Source of the DNA: Streptomyces spiroverticillatus
Lineage (GTDB): Bacteria > Actinomycetota > Actinomycetes > Streptomycetales > Streptomycetaceae
Direction: 5' to 3'
NCBI GenBank assembly: GCA_014650415.1
Contig: BMUX01000010.1
Span: 186,001 to 250,000 of the forward strand
DNA length: 64,000 nucleotides
In this document: in pieces, positions 24,258 to 31,911 of the stretch
How positions within the stretch are numbered: position 1 is the stretch's first letter
Layout: the number at the start of each line of letters is the position of its first letter
Program-made: the position numbers and the translations under genes
Notes under the pieces: model-generated
The model's input: only the letters and a program-made list of their open reading frames with translations
Database searches by the model: none
Told to the model about the DNA's origin: nothing

Positions 24258-24401
24258 TCAGTGACAGGTCGTCACGCTCAGGCTGCTGTCGCCGCAGAGC
24301 AGCAGGCTCGCCCGGCTGCCGCCGCCCCCGCCGCCGAGCTCGACGTCGCCGGTCGCCTCTTCCTTCGGGGTCTCCATCGACTGGAGGTCAAGAATGCTCA
24401 T
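24258..24401 (-). CDS. ramS: SapB/AmfS-like class III lanthipeptide precursor
   Basis: A 47-residue precursor. The leader MSILDLQSMETPKEEATGDV holds the class III LDLQ recognition motif and is nearly the RamS leader. The core GSRASLLLCGDSSLSVTTCH closely follows SapB and contains two SxxSxxxC units, S29/S32/C36 and S39/S42/C46. These would give two lanthionine (or labionin) rings. SapB coats aerial hyphae as a surfactant. Six consecutive glycines (residues 23-28) separate leader and core, longer than in the known precursors I recall. The ATG lies inside the last codons of ramC (14-base overlap). A short GACCC/GGGTC hairpin covers the stop. Confidence 0.93.
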   Translation of the reverse strand: MSILDLQSMETPKEEATGDVELGGGGGGSRASLLLCGDSSLSVTTCH

Positions 24402-27090
24402 GATGATTCCTCTCACTGGGGACGGTGTTCTTCGGTACGGTCCCGGAAGGGACCGGCTCTGGGGGCCGCCCGCGAGGGGGCGGCGGCAGGAACGGCAGGT
24501 GTGCGGTCCCGGACGGCGGCTCGCACGCGGCGGCCAGTGCCAGCAGGCAGCCCGCCGCCCCCGTCGCGAGGTCCATCGACAGGCGCATCATCTGCTCGCC
24601 GGGAAAGGCCAGCCGGCCGTCGTGCGGTACGGCGTGCCAGGCCAGCGCGTCGATCTGGCGGCGCACGGCGTCCGCATCGGTGCCGGGGCCCGGCGCGGTG
24701 GTGCGGCTCAGGTGCAGGACCATGCCCGCCGCGCCCCGGAACAGTCCGGGCTGCGCGTAGAAGGTGGCCTGTGCGGCGGCGACGATGTCCCGGCGGGCCC
24801 GCTCGAACTCCTCGTCGGCGCGGTGCGCGAGGTAGTCGTCCAGCACCGCGCCGATGCCGACACTGCCCGCGCCGAGGTACGGCATCGTCCGCCATCCCTC
24901 GCTGACCTGGAGCGTTCCGCCCGCGCTGCGCACACACCGTGCGAGGTCCCGGCGCAGGGCGTCGGCCGCGAGGTCGAGGAGGCCCGGGTCGCCCGAGCGC
25001 TCGTACAGGCGCAGCAGGAGCAGGGCGCCGCCGGTCGCGCCGTGCAGCAGCCCGGCCCGTGCGGAGGGTTCGCGCGGCTGTGCCACCAGGTCGGCGCAGC
25101 GCAACGCCGCGTCGTGCAGGGCGCGTTCACCGGTGGCCGCGCCGAGCGCGTCGAGGGCGAGGCCGAGTCCCGCGAGTCCGCCGTGCAGGTCGGGGGCGAG
25201 GGCCTCCCAGGGCTGGGCGAGGGCGAGTTCGGTGAGTTCCAGGGCGCGGGCGCGGTGGCCGAGGTGTTCCAGGGTCCAGGCGATGCCCGCGAGCCCGTCG
25301 TAGAAGCCGAGGGGGGTGCCGGAGGTCTCGGCCCGGGAGTTCTTCCGGGCCGGGGTTCCTCCCGTACCGGCCGGGGTTCCCCCCGCACCGGCGAGGAGTT
25401 CCTTCGTACGGGCGAGGAGCCACTCCTCGCCGGGCTCGAAGCGCCCGGCGCCGCTCACGTCGAGGGCGTACAGGACGCCCGCAGCGCCGTACGCGACGTT
25501 CAATCCGCCTCCCGTGGTGGCGAATTGGGCGACGTCTCCCGGGAAGCAGCGGTCCGTCCGGTCGGGGGTCGCGGAGGCCCGTATCGCCTCGGCGAGCGAG
25601 TCGCGGCTGTGCGGCCAGTCGCCCGGTGCGACGGGGAGGTAGGGGTGGGACGGGGTGAGGGAGGGGCCGTCGGGCGTGCGGCATATCTCCTCGACCGCCT
25701 CCCGCAGGAAGCCGCGTGCCACCGGGAACTGACGGGCCGCTATCTCCGCGAGATGGGCGGCCTTCGTGCGGTCCAGGGCCAGCAGGCTGGTCAGCGGTAT
25801 GAACAGGGCGAGGCGCAGGCAGGCCAGCGCATAGCGGTCCACGTCGAAGCCGCGCCGGTCGGCGGGGGCCACGAAGGCGGGGTTGGCGACGGTCTGGCGG
25901 CGGTTCTCGGCGGCGGGGGCGGCGGCCTCGAAGTCCAGGAGCACGACCTTCGACTCGTCCTCGGAGACCATGATGTTGAACAGGTGCAGGTCGTTGAAGA
26001 CCACTCCGCGTGCGTGCACGGCCGCCGTCGCGTCCGCCACCAGCCCGTGGATGCGCAGCGCCCACTCGGTGTACTCCGCGAGCCGTTCCGTGCTCGGGTC
26101 GGCCTCGATCAGCGGGTGGCGGCGGGCGAAGAAGGAGTTGAGCGGCCTGCCCTCGACGAACTCCATGACCAGGAAGCGGTGTTCGCCCAGCTCGAAGCTG
26201 TCCAGCACCTCCGGCGTGCAGCCGAGCCCCGACAGCCTTTCCAGCGCGGCCTGTTCGCGCTTCAGCCGGGTCACCGCGTCCGCGCCGTCCGCGGCGAGGC
26301 CGGCGTGCGGCCTGCCCTCCTTCAGCACGACCTTCGCGCCCGTCCTGGTGTCCGTACCGACGTACACGCCACCGCCGTTGGAGAAGTGCAGTGCCTTCTC
26401 GATCGTGTAGGGCATGTCCGCGACGGTCGCCGCCGCACGCGCCGCAAGGTGGGGGTGCAGCCAGCCGGGCGGCTCGATCCACTCCGGCATCCGGAAGGCG
26501 GGCCCGCGCACGTCGGGCACGAGGACGCCGTCGGCGTTCTCCAGCGCGGGCCGCAGCTCGCCCCGCTCGTCGTAGCAGTCGCGGCGGGTGAAGCTGCCGT
26601 ACCGCAGGTACACCGGTCCCCGGTTCCAGCGCAGGTCGCTGAGGACGTACGGTCCCTCCTCCCCGGCGAGCAGCGCGTCCAGGTCCGCCGCGACGGCCGC
26701 GCACCGGGCGTCGTCCGCCGGGTAGACGGTGATGAACTTGCCGCTGCCGGAGCGGTCGGCGTACTTGGCGTTGCGGGTGTGCAGGAGGTGGCGGCTCGGT
26801 ACGAACTTGAACGCGACGGCGCGCGCGAGGCAGTACGCCATGACCCGCTCCAGCACCGATTCGGCGTTGTCGAGGGTGGCCGAGACGTGGATCTTCCAGC
26901 CCTGCGGGGGCAGGTGGGCCGCCATGGGCCGCAGTGCCAGCCAGTCGCCGGTGCGGTGGCGCTGCCAGCCCTCGGGGACCGGAGCGGTGGCGGCCGGGTA
27001 CAGGGCGTTCCGGCCGGTGTGCGCCATCCGGTGCGGAGCGTCGTAGAAGTGCCGGTCCGCGTCGCAGAACACGGCGTACCCCTTGTTCAC
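24388..27090 (-). CDS. ramC: RamC-like class III lanthipeptide synthetase
   Basis: A 900-residue three-domain enzyme. The N-terminal lyase region (1-220) starts MNKGYAVFCDADRHFYD, like RamC. The kinase domain (230-500) has the glycine loop SNGGGVYVG, K257, the catalytic VVFNDLHLFN (D367, N372) and DFE (D386). The C-terminal LanC-like cyclase (from ~530) keeps LLHGATGGALLLL and PYLGAGSVGIG but lacks the zinc cysteines of LanC. It phosphorylates and dehydrates serines in RamS and forms the rings. A linker near 580-600 carries GGTPAGTGGTPA repeats. The GTG start follows AGGAGAG. First gene of the minus-strand ramCSAB operon. Confidence 0.93.
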   Translation of the reverse strand: MNKGYAVFCDADRHFYDAPHRMAHTGRNALYPAATAPVPEGWQRHRTGDWLALRPMAAHLPPQGWKIHVSATLDNAESVLERVMAYCLARAVAFKFVPSRHLLHTRNAKYADRSGSGKFITVYPADDARCAAVAADLDALLAGEEGPYVLSDLRWNRGPVYLRYGSFTRRDCYDERGELRPALENADGVLVPDVRGPAFRMPEWIEPPGWLHPHLAARAAATVADMPYTIEKALHFSNGGGVYVGTDTRTGAKVVLKEGRPHAGLAADGADAVTRLKREQAALERLSGLGCTPEVLDSFELGEHRFLVMEFVEGRPLNSFFARRHPLIEADPSTERLAEYTEWALRIHGLVADATAAVHARGVVFNDLHLFNIMVSEDESKVVLLDFEAAAPAAENRRQTVANPAFVAPADRRGFDVDRYALACLRLALFIPLTSLLALDRTKAAHLAEIAARQFPVARGFLREAVEEICRTPDGPSLTPSHPYLPVAPGDWPHSRDSLAEAIRASATPDRTDRCFPGDVAQFATTGGGLNVAYGAAGVLYALDVSGAGRFEPGEEWLLARTKELLAGAGGTPAGTGGTPARKNSRAETSGTPLGFYDGLAGIAWTLEHLGHRARALELTELALAQPWEALAPDLHGGLAGLGLALDALGAATGERALHDAALRCADLVAQPREPSARAGLLHGATGGALLLLRLYERSGDPGLLDLAADALRRDLARCVRSAGGTLQVSEGWRTMPYLGAGSVGIGAVLDDYLAHRADEEFERARRDIVAAAQATFYAQPGLFRGAAGMVLHLSRTTAPGPGTDADAVRRQIDALAWHAVPHDGRLAFPGEQMMRLSMDLATGAAGCLLALAAACEPPSGTAHLPFLPPPPRGRPPEPVPSGTVPKNTVPSERNHHEHS

Positions 27091-27158
27091 ACGCTCTCCT
27101 CACCGTCCCGGACCCGCTGACGGACGGAACGTTGTCACGGGGCGCGGGGGGCCGGACA

Positions 27159-27176
27159 GTCACCGTTGTCACCGTC
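27159..27176 (-). promoter_or_regulatory. Direct repeat upstream of ramC, candidate RamR site
   Basis: Two adjacent 9-bp units, GTCACCGTT and GTCACCGTC on the plus strand (ACGGTGAC repeated on the ramC sense strand), sit about 70-85 bases upstream of the ramC GTG. A third GTCACGG is 25 bases closer. Spaced direct repeats upstream of the lanthipeptide operon are where a LuxR-type activator such as RamR would bind. Assignment is inferred from position. Confidence 0.45.
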
Positions 27177-27355
27177 CGTCCATGTGGAACGCATGAGTAA
27201 CCGGTTCGGGGGCAGAAGTGGCCGGGGGTGGTCCCACGGGTGTGCCTCGGTCTCGTTCGTGCAGCTCCGCATTCCAAAGCGGGGAGAACGCACGGGACCA
27301 TGGCGTACTGTCGACAAGAGTTGTGAAAATCTGATGTGGGGCGGGTGCAACAGGC

Positions 27356-28219
27356 GTGACGATCGACAGCATGACCCAGGGCGAGGGCTCCGCGGAGTTG
27401 CTCGACCTGATGGAGTCCCGGCGGGACGAGTTCGTGCAGGGCTGGGTGCGCTCCGTCAGCGGTACCCTGCGCGGCCGGCTCAGCGCGGCCGAGGTGGCGC
27501 AGGAGCTCGGCGAGATCTACAACGCCCTCCTCGGCGCCCTCAAGCAGGGCGGACTGGCAGGCAGGGGCGACCACTTCAGCGAGGTCCGCAGCCTGCTCAT
27601 AGAGCTCTCCCGCAACCGGGCCCGGCAGGGCTTCACGCCCACCGAGACCGCGCTGTGCGTGTTCTCCCTCAAGCAGGTGCTGGAGGAGGCGCTGGTCGCG
27701 TCGCCGGACGGCGCCCGCTCGTACCTCCAGCTCGCCCGTCTGCTCGACGACCTGGGCCTGTTCACCGTCGAGGAGCACGCGAAGACGCGTGAGGAGATCA
27801 TCTCCTCGCAGGCCGAGCAGCTGCTCGAACTGTCCACGCCCGTCGTCAAGTTGTGGGACGGCATCCTCGGCGTGCCCCTCGTCGGCACCCTGGACTCCGC
27901 CCGCACCCAGGTCGTGATGGAGAAGCTCCTCCAGGGGCTGCTGGACTCCAACTCCACCCACGCCATCATCGACATCACCGGTGTGCCCGCCGTCGACACC
28001 CAGGTCGCCCAGCATCTGCTGAAGACCGTCGTCGCCGCCCGCATGATGGGCGCGCAGTGCATCATCTCCGGCATCCGCCCGCAGATCGCGCAGACCATCG
28101 TGGCCCTCGGCATCGAGTTCGGGGACATCGCGACCAAGGCGACGCTCGCCGCCGCCCTGCACGATGCGCTCGCCGAGATCGACGAGGCCTCCTCGCTCCG
28201 CAAGGAGGGTCTGCTGTGA
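27356..28219 (+). CDS. rsbR: RsbR-like stressosome STAS protein
   Basis: A 287-residue protein with an N-terminal helical RsbR sensory domain (residues 1-150, SRRDEFVQGWVRSVSGTL, LLIELSRNRARQGFTPTETALCVFSL) and a C-terminal STAS domain (165-275). The linker TPVVKLWDGILGVPLVGTLDSART and loop DITGVPAVDTQVAQHLL, with the phosphorylatable threonine, are typical of RsbR. RsbR co-assembles with RsbS into the stressosome that releases RsbT. The start is the GTG at MTIDSM; an in-frame ATG five codons on is possible. It heads a six-gene operon in which every junction overlaps by four bases. Confidence 0.9.
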   Translation: MTIDSMTQGEGSAELLDLMESRRDEFVQGWVRSVSGTLRGRLSAAEVAQELGEIYNALLGALKQGGLAGRGDHFSEVRSLLIELSRNRARQGFTPTETALCVFSLKQVLEEALVASPDGARSYLQLARLLDDLGLFTVEEHAKTREEIISSQAEQLLELSTPVVKLWDGILGVPLVGTLDSARTQVVMEKLLQGLLDSNSTHAIIDITGVPAVDTQVAQHLLKTVVAARMMGAQCIISGIRPQIAQTIVALGIEFGDIATKATLAAALHDALAEIDEASSLRKEGLL

Positions 28220-28593
28220 CGGACCGCGTACCGGTCCTCAAGATCGGTCAGATCCTGCTGGTCTCCATCCAGACGGACCTGGAGGACCAGATGGTCCTGG
28301 ACCTCCAGGAAGACCTCTCCCAGCGCATCGTCGACACCAACGCCCAGGGCGTCGTCATCGACATCACCGCGCTGGAGATCGTCGACTCCTTCGTCGGCCG
28401 GATGCTCGCCACCATCGCCTCCATCTCCAGGGTGCTCGGCTCCGAGACCGTCGTCGTCGGCATGCGCCCCGCCGTCGCCATGACCCTGGTGGAGCTGGGC
28501 CTCTCCCTGCCCGGCGTGCGCACCGCGCTCACCCTCGAACGGGGAATGGAGCAGATCAAGCGTCTGAACCAGAACCCCTCCGCCCCCAGGTGA
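28216..28593 (+). CDS. rsbS: RsbS-like STAS protein
   Basis: A 125-residue single STAS domain: VPVLKIGQILLVSIQTDLEDQMVLDLQEDLSQRI, then the phosphorylation loop DITALEIVDSFVGRML with serine in the RsbS position, and VVVGMRPAVAMTLVELGL. In stressosomes RsbS is the core scaffold and holds the kinase RsbT until phosphorylated. The GTG overlaps the rsbR stop and its own stop overlaps the rsbT start (GTGA each), the fixed order RsbR-RsbS-RsbT seen across phyla. Confidence 0.92.
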   Translation: MTDRVPVLKIGQILLVSIQTDLEDQMVLDLQEDLSQRIVDTNAQGVVIDITALEIVDSFVGRMLATIASISRVLGSETVVVGMRPAVAMTLVELGLSLPGVRTALTLERGMEQIKRLNQNPSAPR

Positions 28594-29012
28594 AGGAGTA
28601 CGACGTCGCCGCCGACGCGGTGGAGACGATCCCGATCACCACGAGCGGCGACGTGGTCAAGGCCCGCCAGGCCGTCCGCACGCTGGCGCAGCGCACCGGG
28701 CTGTCCCTGGTCAATCAGACCAAACTGGTCACCGCCGCAAGCGAGTTGGGCCGCAATACCCTGATGTACGGGGGCGGCGGCCGGGCCCGCATCGCCGTCG
28801 TCACCCAGGGCGGCCGGACCGGCGTCTGGGCACGCTTCGAGGACGAGGGGCCGGGCATCCCGGATCTGGATCTCGCCCTCACCGACGGCTGGACCTCCGG
28901 CAGCGGCATGGGACTCGGGCTCAGCGGCGCGCGCCGTCTCGTCGACGACTTCGAGCTGGAGTCCGCCCCCGGCAAGGGCACCACCGTCAGTGTCGTGAAA
29001 TGGGCACGGTGA
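28590..29012 (+). CDS. rsbT: RsbT-like switch protein kinase
   Basis: A 140-residue GHKL ATPase/kinase. The N box is KLVTAASELGRNTLMYGGGG, the G1 box DEGPGIPD and the G2 region SGSGMGLGLSGARRLVDDF, with a late PGKGTTVSVVKW strand. RsbT phosphorylates RsbR and RsbS, leaves the stressosome and activates a PP2C phosphatase. Two phosphatase-domain proteins are encoded downstream in the same operon and are the obvious partners. The GTG start overlaps the rsbS stop. Confidence 0.92.
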   Translation: MKEYDVAADAVETIPITTSGDVVKARQAVRTLAQRTGLSLVNQTKLVTAASELGRNTLMYGGGGRARIAVVTQGGRTGVWARFEDEGPGIPDLDLALTDGWTSGSGMGLGLSGARRLVDDFELESAPGKGTTVSVVKWAR

Positions 29013-30085
29013 ACGCCCCGCTGCTCTCCGCAGCGGAGGACGTCATCTGGCTCCGGGCGGGCGAGGCGCTGGCGCTCGCCGCCCGCCGGGAGGCCGGTGC
29101 GCTCGCCCAGCGCCTGGGCATGAGCGCCGAGCGGACCGCCGAGGTGGAGATCGCCGCCACCGAGGCCGCCACCAACCTCCTGCGGCACGCCGACGACGGC
29201 TCGCTGATCCTGCGGGTCAGCCGGGCCGCCGACGGGGCGGCGCTGGAGATTTTGGCCCTGGACACCGGGCCCGGCATCCCCGACGTCGACGCCGCCCTGC
29301 GCGACGGCCACTCCCAGGGCGGCACGCTCGGCATCGGGCTCGGGGCGATCGCCCGGCTCTCCGACGACTTCGACGTGCACTCCCTGCACGGCCGCGGCAC
29401 CCTCGTGCTCGCCCGTTTCTGGGCGCCGGGGAGCGCCGGGGGCGCGGGCGGCGAGGTGGAGCGGGCCGCCGTCCGCCACGTCGCCGGGCTCACCCGCCCG
29501 ATCAGCGGGGAGACAGTGTGCGGCGACGCCTGGTCGGCCAGGGTGGAGCTGGCCGGGACCGCCGGCCCTCCGGACCGGGTCGGGCGGGTCACCGCGATGA
29601 TGTGTGACGGCCTCGGCCACGGGCCGCTGGCGGCCCGCGCCAGCGAACGCGCCCGTCAGGTCTTCCAGGGCACCACCCGCACCGCGCTGCGGGACGTCCT
29701 CCAGGAGATCCACCTCGGGCTGCGCGGCACCCGGGGCGCCGCCGTCTGCGTCGTCTCCGCCGACCTCGACGCCCGGCGGGTGGAGGTGTGCGGCGTCGGC
29801 AACATCAGCGCGTTTGTCGTGGACGGCGGCCGGCGCACCGCGCTGGTCTCCCTGCCCGGCATCGTGGGCAGCCACCTGCCCTCGCTGCGGGTCTTCGACG
29901 CCGCGCTGCCTCCGGGGGCCACCGTCGTCCTGCACTCCGACGGTCTCAAGGACCGTTGGACGCCGGACGAGTTCCCGGGACTGTTCGCCCGGCAGCCGGT
30001 CATGATCGCGGGGCAGGTCCTCGGACAGGCGGGAGTGCGCCGTGACGACGCGGGCATCGTGGTGATCACCACCCCCACGTCATGA
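29009..30085 (+). CDS. RsbT/RsbW-like ATPase fused to RsbX-like PP2C phosphatase
   Basis: A 358-residue two-domain protein. Residues 1-135 are a GHKL ATPase (EIAATEAATNLLRHADDG, DTGPGIPD, GGTLGIGLGAIARLSDDF). Residues 165-355 are a SpoIIE-type phosphatase similar to RsbX (GETVCGDAW, MMCDGLGHGPLAA, GVGNISAFVVDG, LHSDGLKDRW, RRDDAGIVVI). The fusion could both phosphorylate and dephosphorylate stressosome STAS proteins, resetting it. Proteins of this build are known as anti-sigma regulatory factor/phosphatase fusions; their exact target is unproven. The GTG overlapping the rsbT stop is preferred; an ATG three codons upstream is possible. Confidence 0.85.
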   Translation: MNAPLLSAAEDVIWLRAGEALALAARREAGALAQRLGMSAERTAEVEIAATEAATNLLRHADDGSLILRVSRAADGAALEILALDTGPGIPDVDAALRDGHSQGGTLGIGLGAIARLSDDFDVHSLHGRGTLVLARFWAPGSAGGAGGEVERAAVRHVAGLTRPISGETVCGDAWSARVELAGTAGPPDRVGRVTAMMCDGLGHGPLAARASERARQVFQGTTRTALRDVLQEIHLGLRGTRGAAVCVVSADLDARRVEVCGVGNISAFVVDGGRRTALVSLPGIVGSHLPSLRVFDAALPPGATVVLHSDGLKDRWTPDEFPGLFARQPVMIAGQVLGQAGVRRDDAGIVVITTPTS

Positions 30086-31911
30086 ACGACCCGCGCCGCG
30101 AGGCCACCGAGGGCGACCGTCTAGAGGTCGCGCTCGGTGGCGCGCAGGACATGTTCCGGCTGCGCCGCAGCGGACAGTCCGCCTGCAAGGCGCTCGGCCT
30201 GACCAGCGTCTCCTCGGCGCGGCTGGTCACCGTACTCAGTGAGATCGGCCAGAGCCTGCTGGGCGCGGAGGGCCTGACCGCCACCCTGCGCGTCGAGGAC
30301 GCCGACGTGGCGGGCACCCTGCTCGTCGCACGGTTGGGCTGGCGCGGGGACACCCCGGTGGACCCCGTGCTCGTACAGGCGGCCACCCGGCTGCTCGACG
30401 TGTGCCGCTACGTTCCCGGAAGCTCCTCCATCACTCTCGCCCAGCGTCTTCCCGCCACCGGTGCGGCCCTCGCCGAGCGCACCGAGTCCGTCCGCCGCGT
30501 CCTGCGTCGCACCGACGAGGTCGACATGCTGGAGGCGCTGCGGACCCAGAACCACCAACTGCTGCTCGCCCTGGAGGAGTCGAAGAGGCAGCAGGAGGAA
30601 CTCAAGCACCTCAACGCCGAGTTGGAGGACACCAACAGCGGCGTCGTCGCCCTCTACTCCGAACTGGCCCAGGAGCTGGAGAAGACCAACAGCGGCGTCG
30701 TCGCCCTCTATGCCGAACTGGAGGAGAAGACCCGTCAGTTGAGGCTCGCCCGCGAGGCCAGCACCCGCTTCTGGGCGAACGTCAGCCACGAACTGCGCTC
30801 CCCGGCGAACTCCGTGATCGCCCTCGCCCGCCTCCTGCTGGCACCCGATGCCGAACCCCTTTCCGAGGAGCAGAGCCGTCAGGTCTCCCTGATCGCGGGC
30901 TCCGGCAACACCCTGCTCGCCCTGGTCGAGGAGCTCCTCGACGTCGCCAAGGCCGAGTCGGGGCGGCTGGACCCGCTTTTGGTCCCCACCGACCTCACCA
31001 CCCTCCTCCACCAGCTCCGCGGCACCCTCCAGGGCACCGCCCAGCCCGGTGTGCTGCTCTCCATCCCCGACGTCCCGCAGGGCCTGCACCTGGTCACCGA
31101 CGAGGTCATGCTGACCCGGGTGCTGCGCAATGTCCTGTCCAACGGGCTGAAGTTCACCGACCACGGCTCGGTCCGTCTCACCCTCGACACCGAGGACCGG
31201 CCGGAGGGCACGCTGTTCCGCTTCACCGTGCGAGACACCGGAGTCGGTATCCCCGCCGACCAACTGGACCGCATCTTCGAGGAGTTCTACCAGGTGCGCG
31301 GCCCGCACCAGCGCGGCAGGAGCGGCACCGGGCTCGGTCTGCCGTACGCCCGCAAGCTCACCGAACTCCTCGGCGGGCAGCTCACCCTCACCAGCACCAT
31401 CGGCGAGGGCACCACGGTCACCGTGGAACTTCCCGCCGAGACCCGGGTCTCCGAACCCGCCCCGCAGGCCCCGGAACCCGCACACCCCGTACTGGACTCG
31501 CTGGTCGTCATCGACGACGACACGGCGTTCCTGGCCGCCGTGCGCCCCGTACTGCGACGGATCGCCGCACGCGTCACCGAACTGAGCGGCGACCTGGACG
31601 CCACGGCCGTGCTGGACACCGTCAAGCGAACCGGAGCCCAGGCCGTCGTGGTCGACCTGATGATGCCCACCCTGGACGGCTACCAGGTGCTCCAGGTGCT
31701 CGCCGGCGACCCCGCCACCGCACGCCTGCCGGTCGTGGTCCTCACCGCGGCCGACGCCGCCGACATCGACCGGACCCGGCTCGCACATGCCCGCGCGGTC
31801 CTGGGAAAGACGCATCTGACACCCGCCCGCATCACCGCGGCCCTGGCCCTGCGGGCGCCCGACGCCGAGCCCGTGCCACGCCCTCCCGCGCAGGAGACCG
31901 ACACCGTATGA
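30082..31911 (+). CDS. Hybrid sensor histidine kinase with receiver domain
   Basis: A 609-residue cytoplasmic kinase. An N-terminal ATPase-like region (1-130) is followed by a coiled coil (140-225) containing two copies of TNSGVVALY-EL. The HisKA domain (FWANVSHELRSPANS, H236) precedes a HATPase (NVLSNGLKFTD, DTGVGIPADQLDRIFEEFYQ, GTGLGLPYARKL) and a C-terminal receiver (VIDDDTAFL, VVVDLMMPTLDGYQ, VVVLTAADA). No membrane segment exists, so the signal is internal, possibly from the stressosome proteins before it. The ATG overlaps the preceding stop and the stop overlaps the next start. Confidence 0.9.
   Translation: MNDPRREATEGDRLEVALGGAQDMFRLRRSGQSACKALGLTSVSSARLVTVLSEIGQSLLGAEGLTATLRVEDADVAGTLLVARLGWRGDTPVDPVLVQAATRLLDVCRYVPGSSSITLAQRLPATGAALAERTESVRRVLRRTDEVDMLEALRTQNHQLLLALEESKRQQEELKHLNAELEDTNSGVVALYSELAQELEKTNSGVVALYAELEEKTRQLRLAREASTRFWANVSHELRSPANSVIALARLLLAPDAEPLSEEQSRQVSLIAGSGNTLLALVEELLDVAKAESGRLDPLLVPTDLTTLLHQLRGTLQGTAQPGVLLSIPDVPQGLHLVTDEVMLTRVLRNVLSNGLKFTDHGSVRLTLDTEDRPEGTLFRFTVRDTGVGIPADQLDRIFEEFYQVRGPHQRGRSGTGLGLPYARKLTELLGGQLTLTSTIGEGTTVTVELPAETRVSEPAPQAPEPAHPVLDSLVVIDDDTAFLAAVRPVLRRIAARVTELSGDLDATAVLDTVKRTGAQAVVVDLMMPTLDGYQVLQVLAGDPATARLPVVVLTAADAADIDRTRLAHARAVLGKTHLTPARITAALALRAPDAEPVPRPPAQETDTV
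30631..30738 (+). repeat. 54-bp tandem repeat within the hybrid kinase coiled coil
   Basis: Two consecutive 54-base units each begin accaacagcggcgtcgtcgc and encode TNSGVVALY(S/A)EL followed by nine charged residues. The repeat length of 18 residues suits coiled-coil register, so copy-number change would lengthen the signalling helix without breaking frame. Confidence 0.8.

Noticed and set aside
25127..28162. A thousand-codon minus-strand frame across ramC and rsbR
   Set aside because: It runs out of phase with ramC and antisense to rsbR. It has an arginine/alanine/proline-rich composition typical of GC-rich shadow frames, and no recognisable domain.
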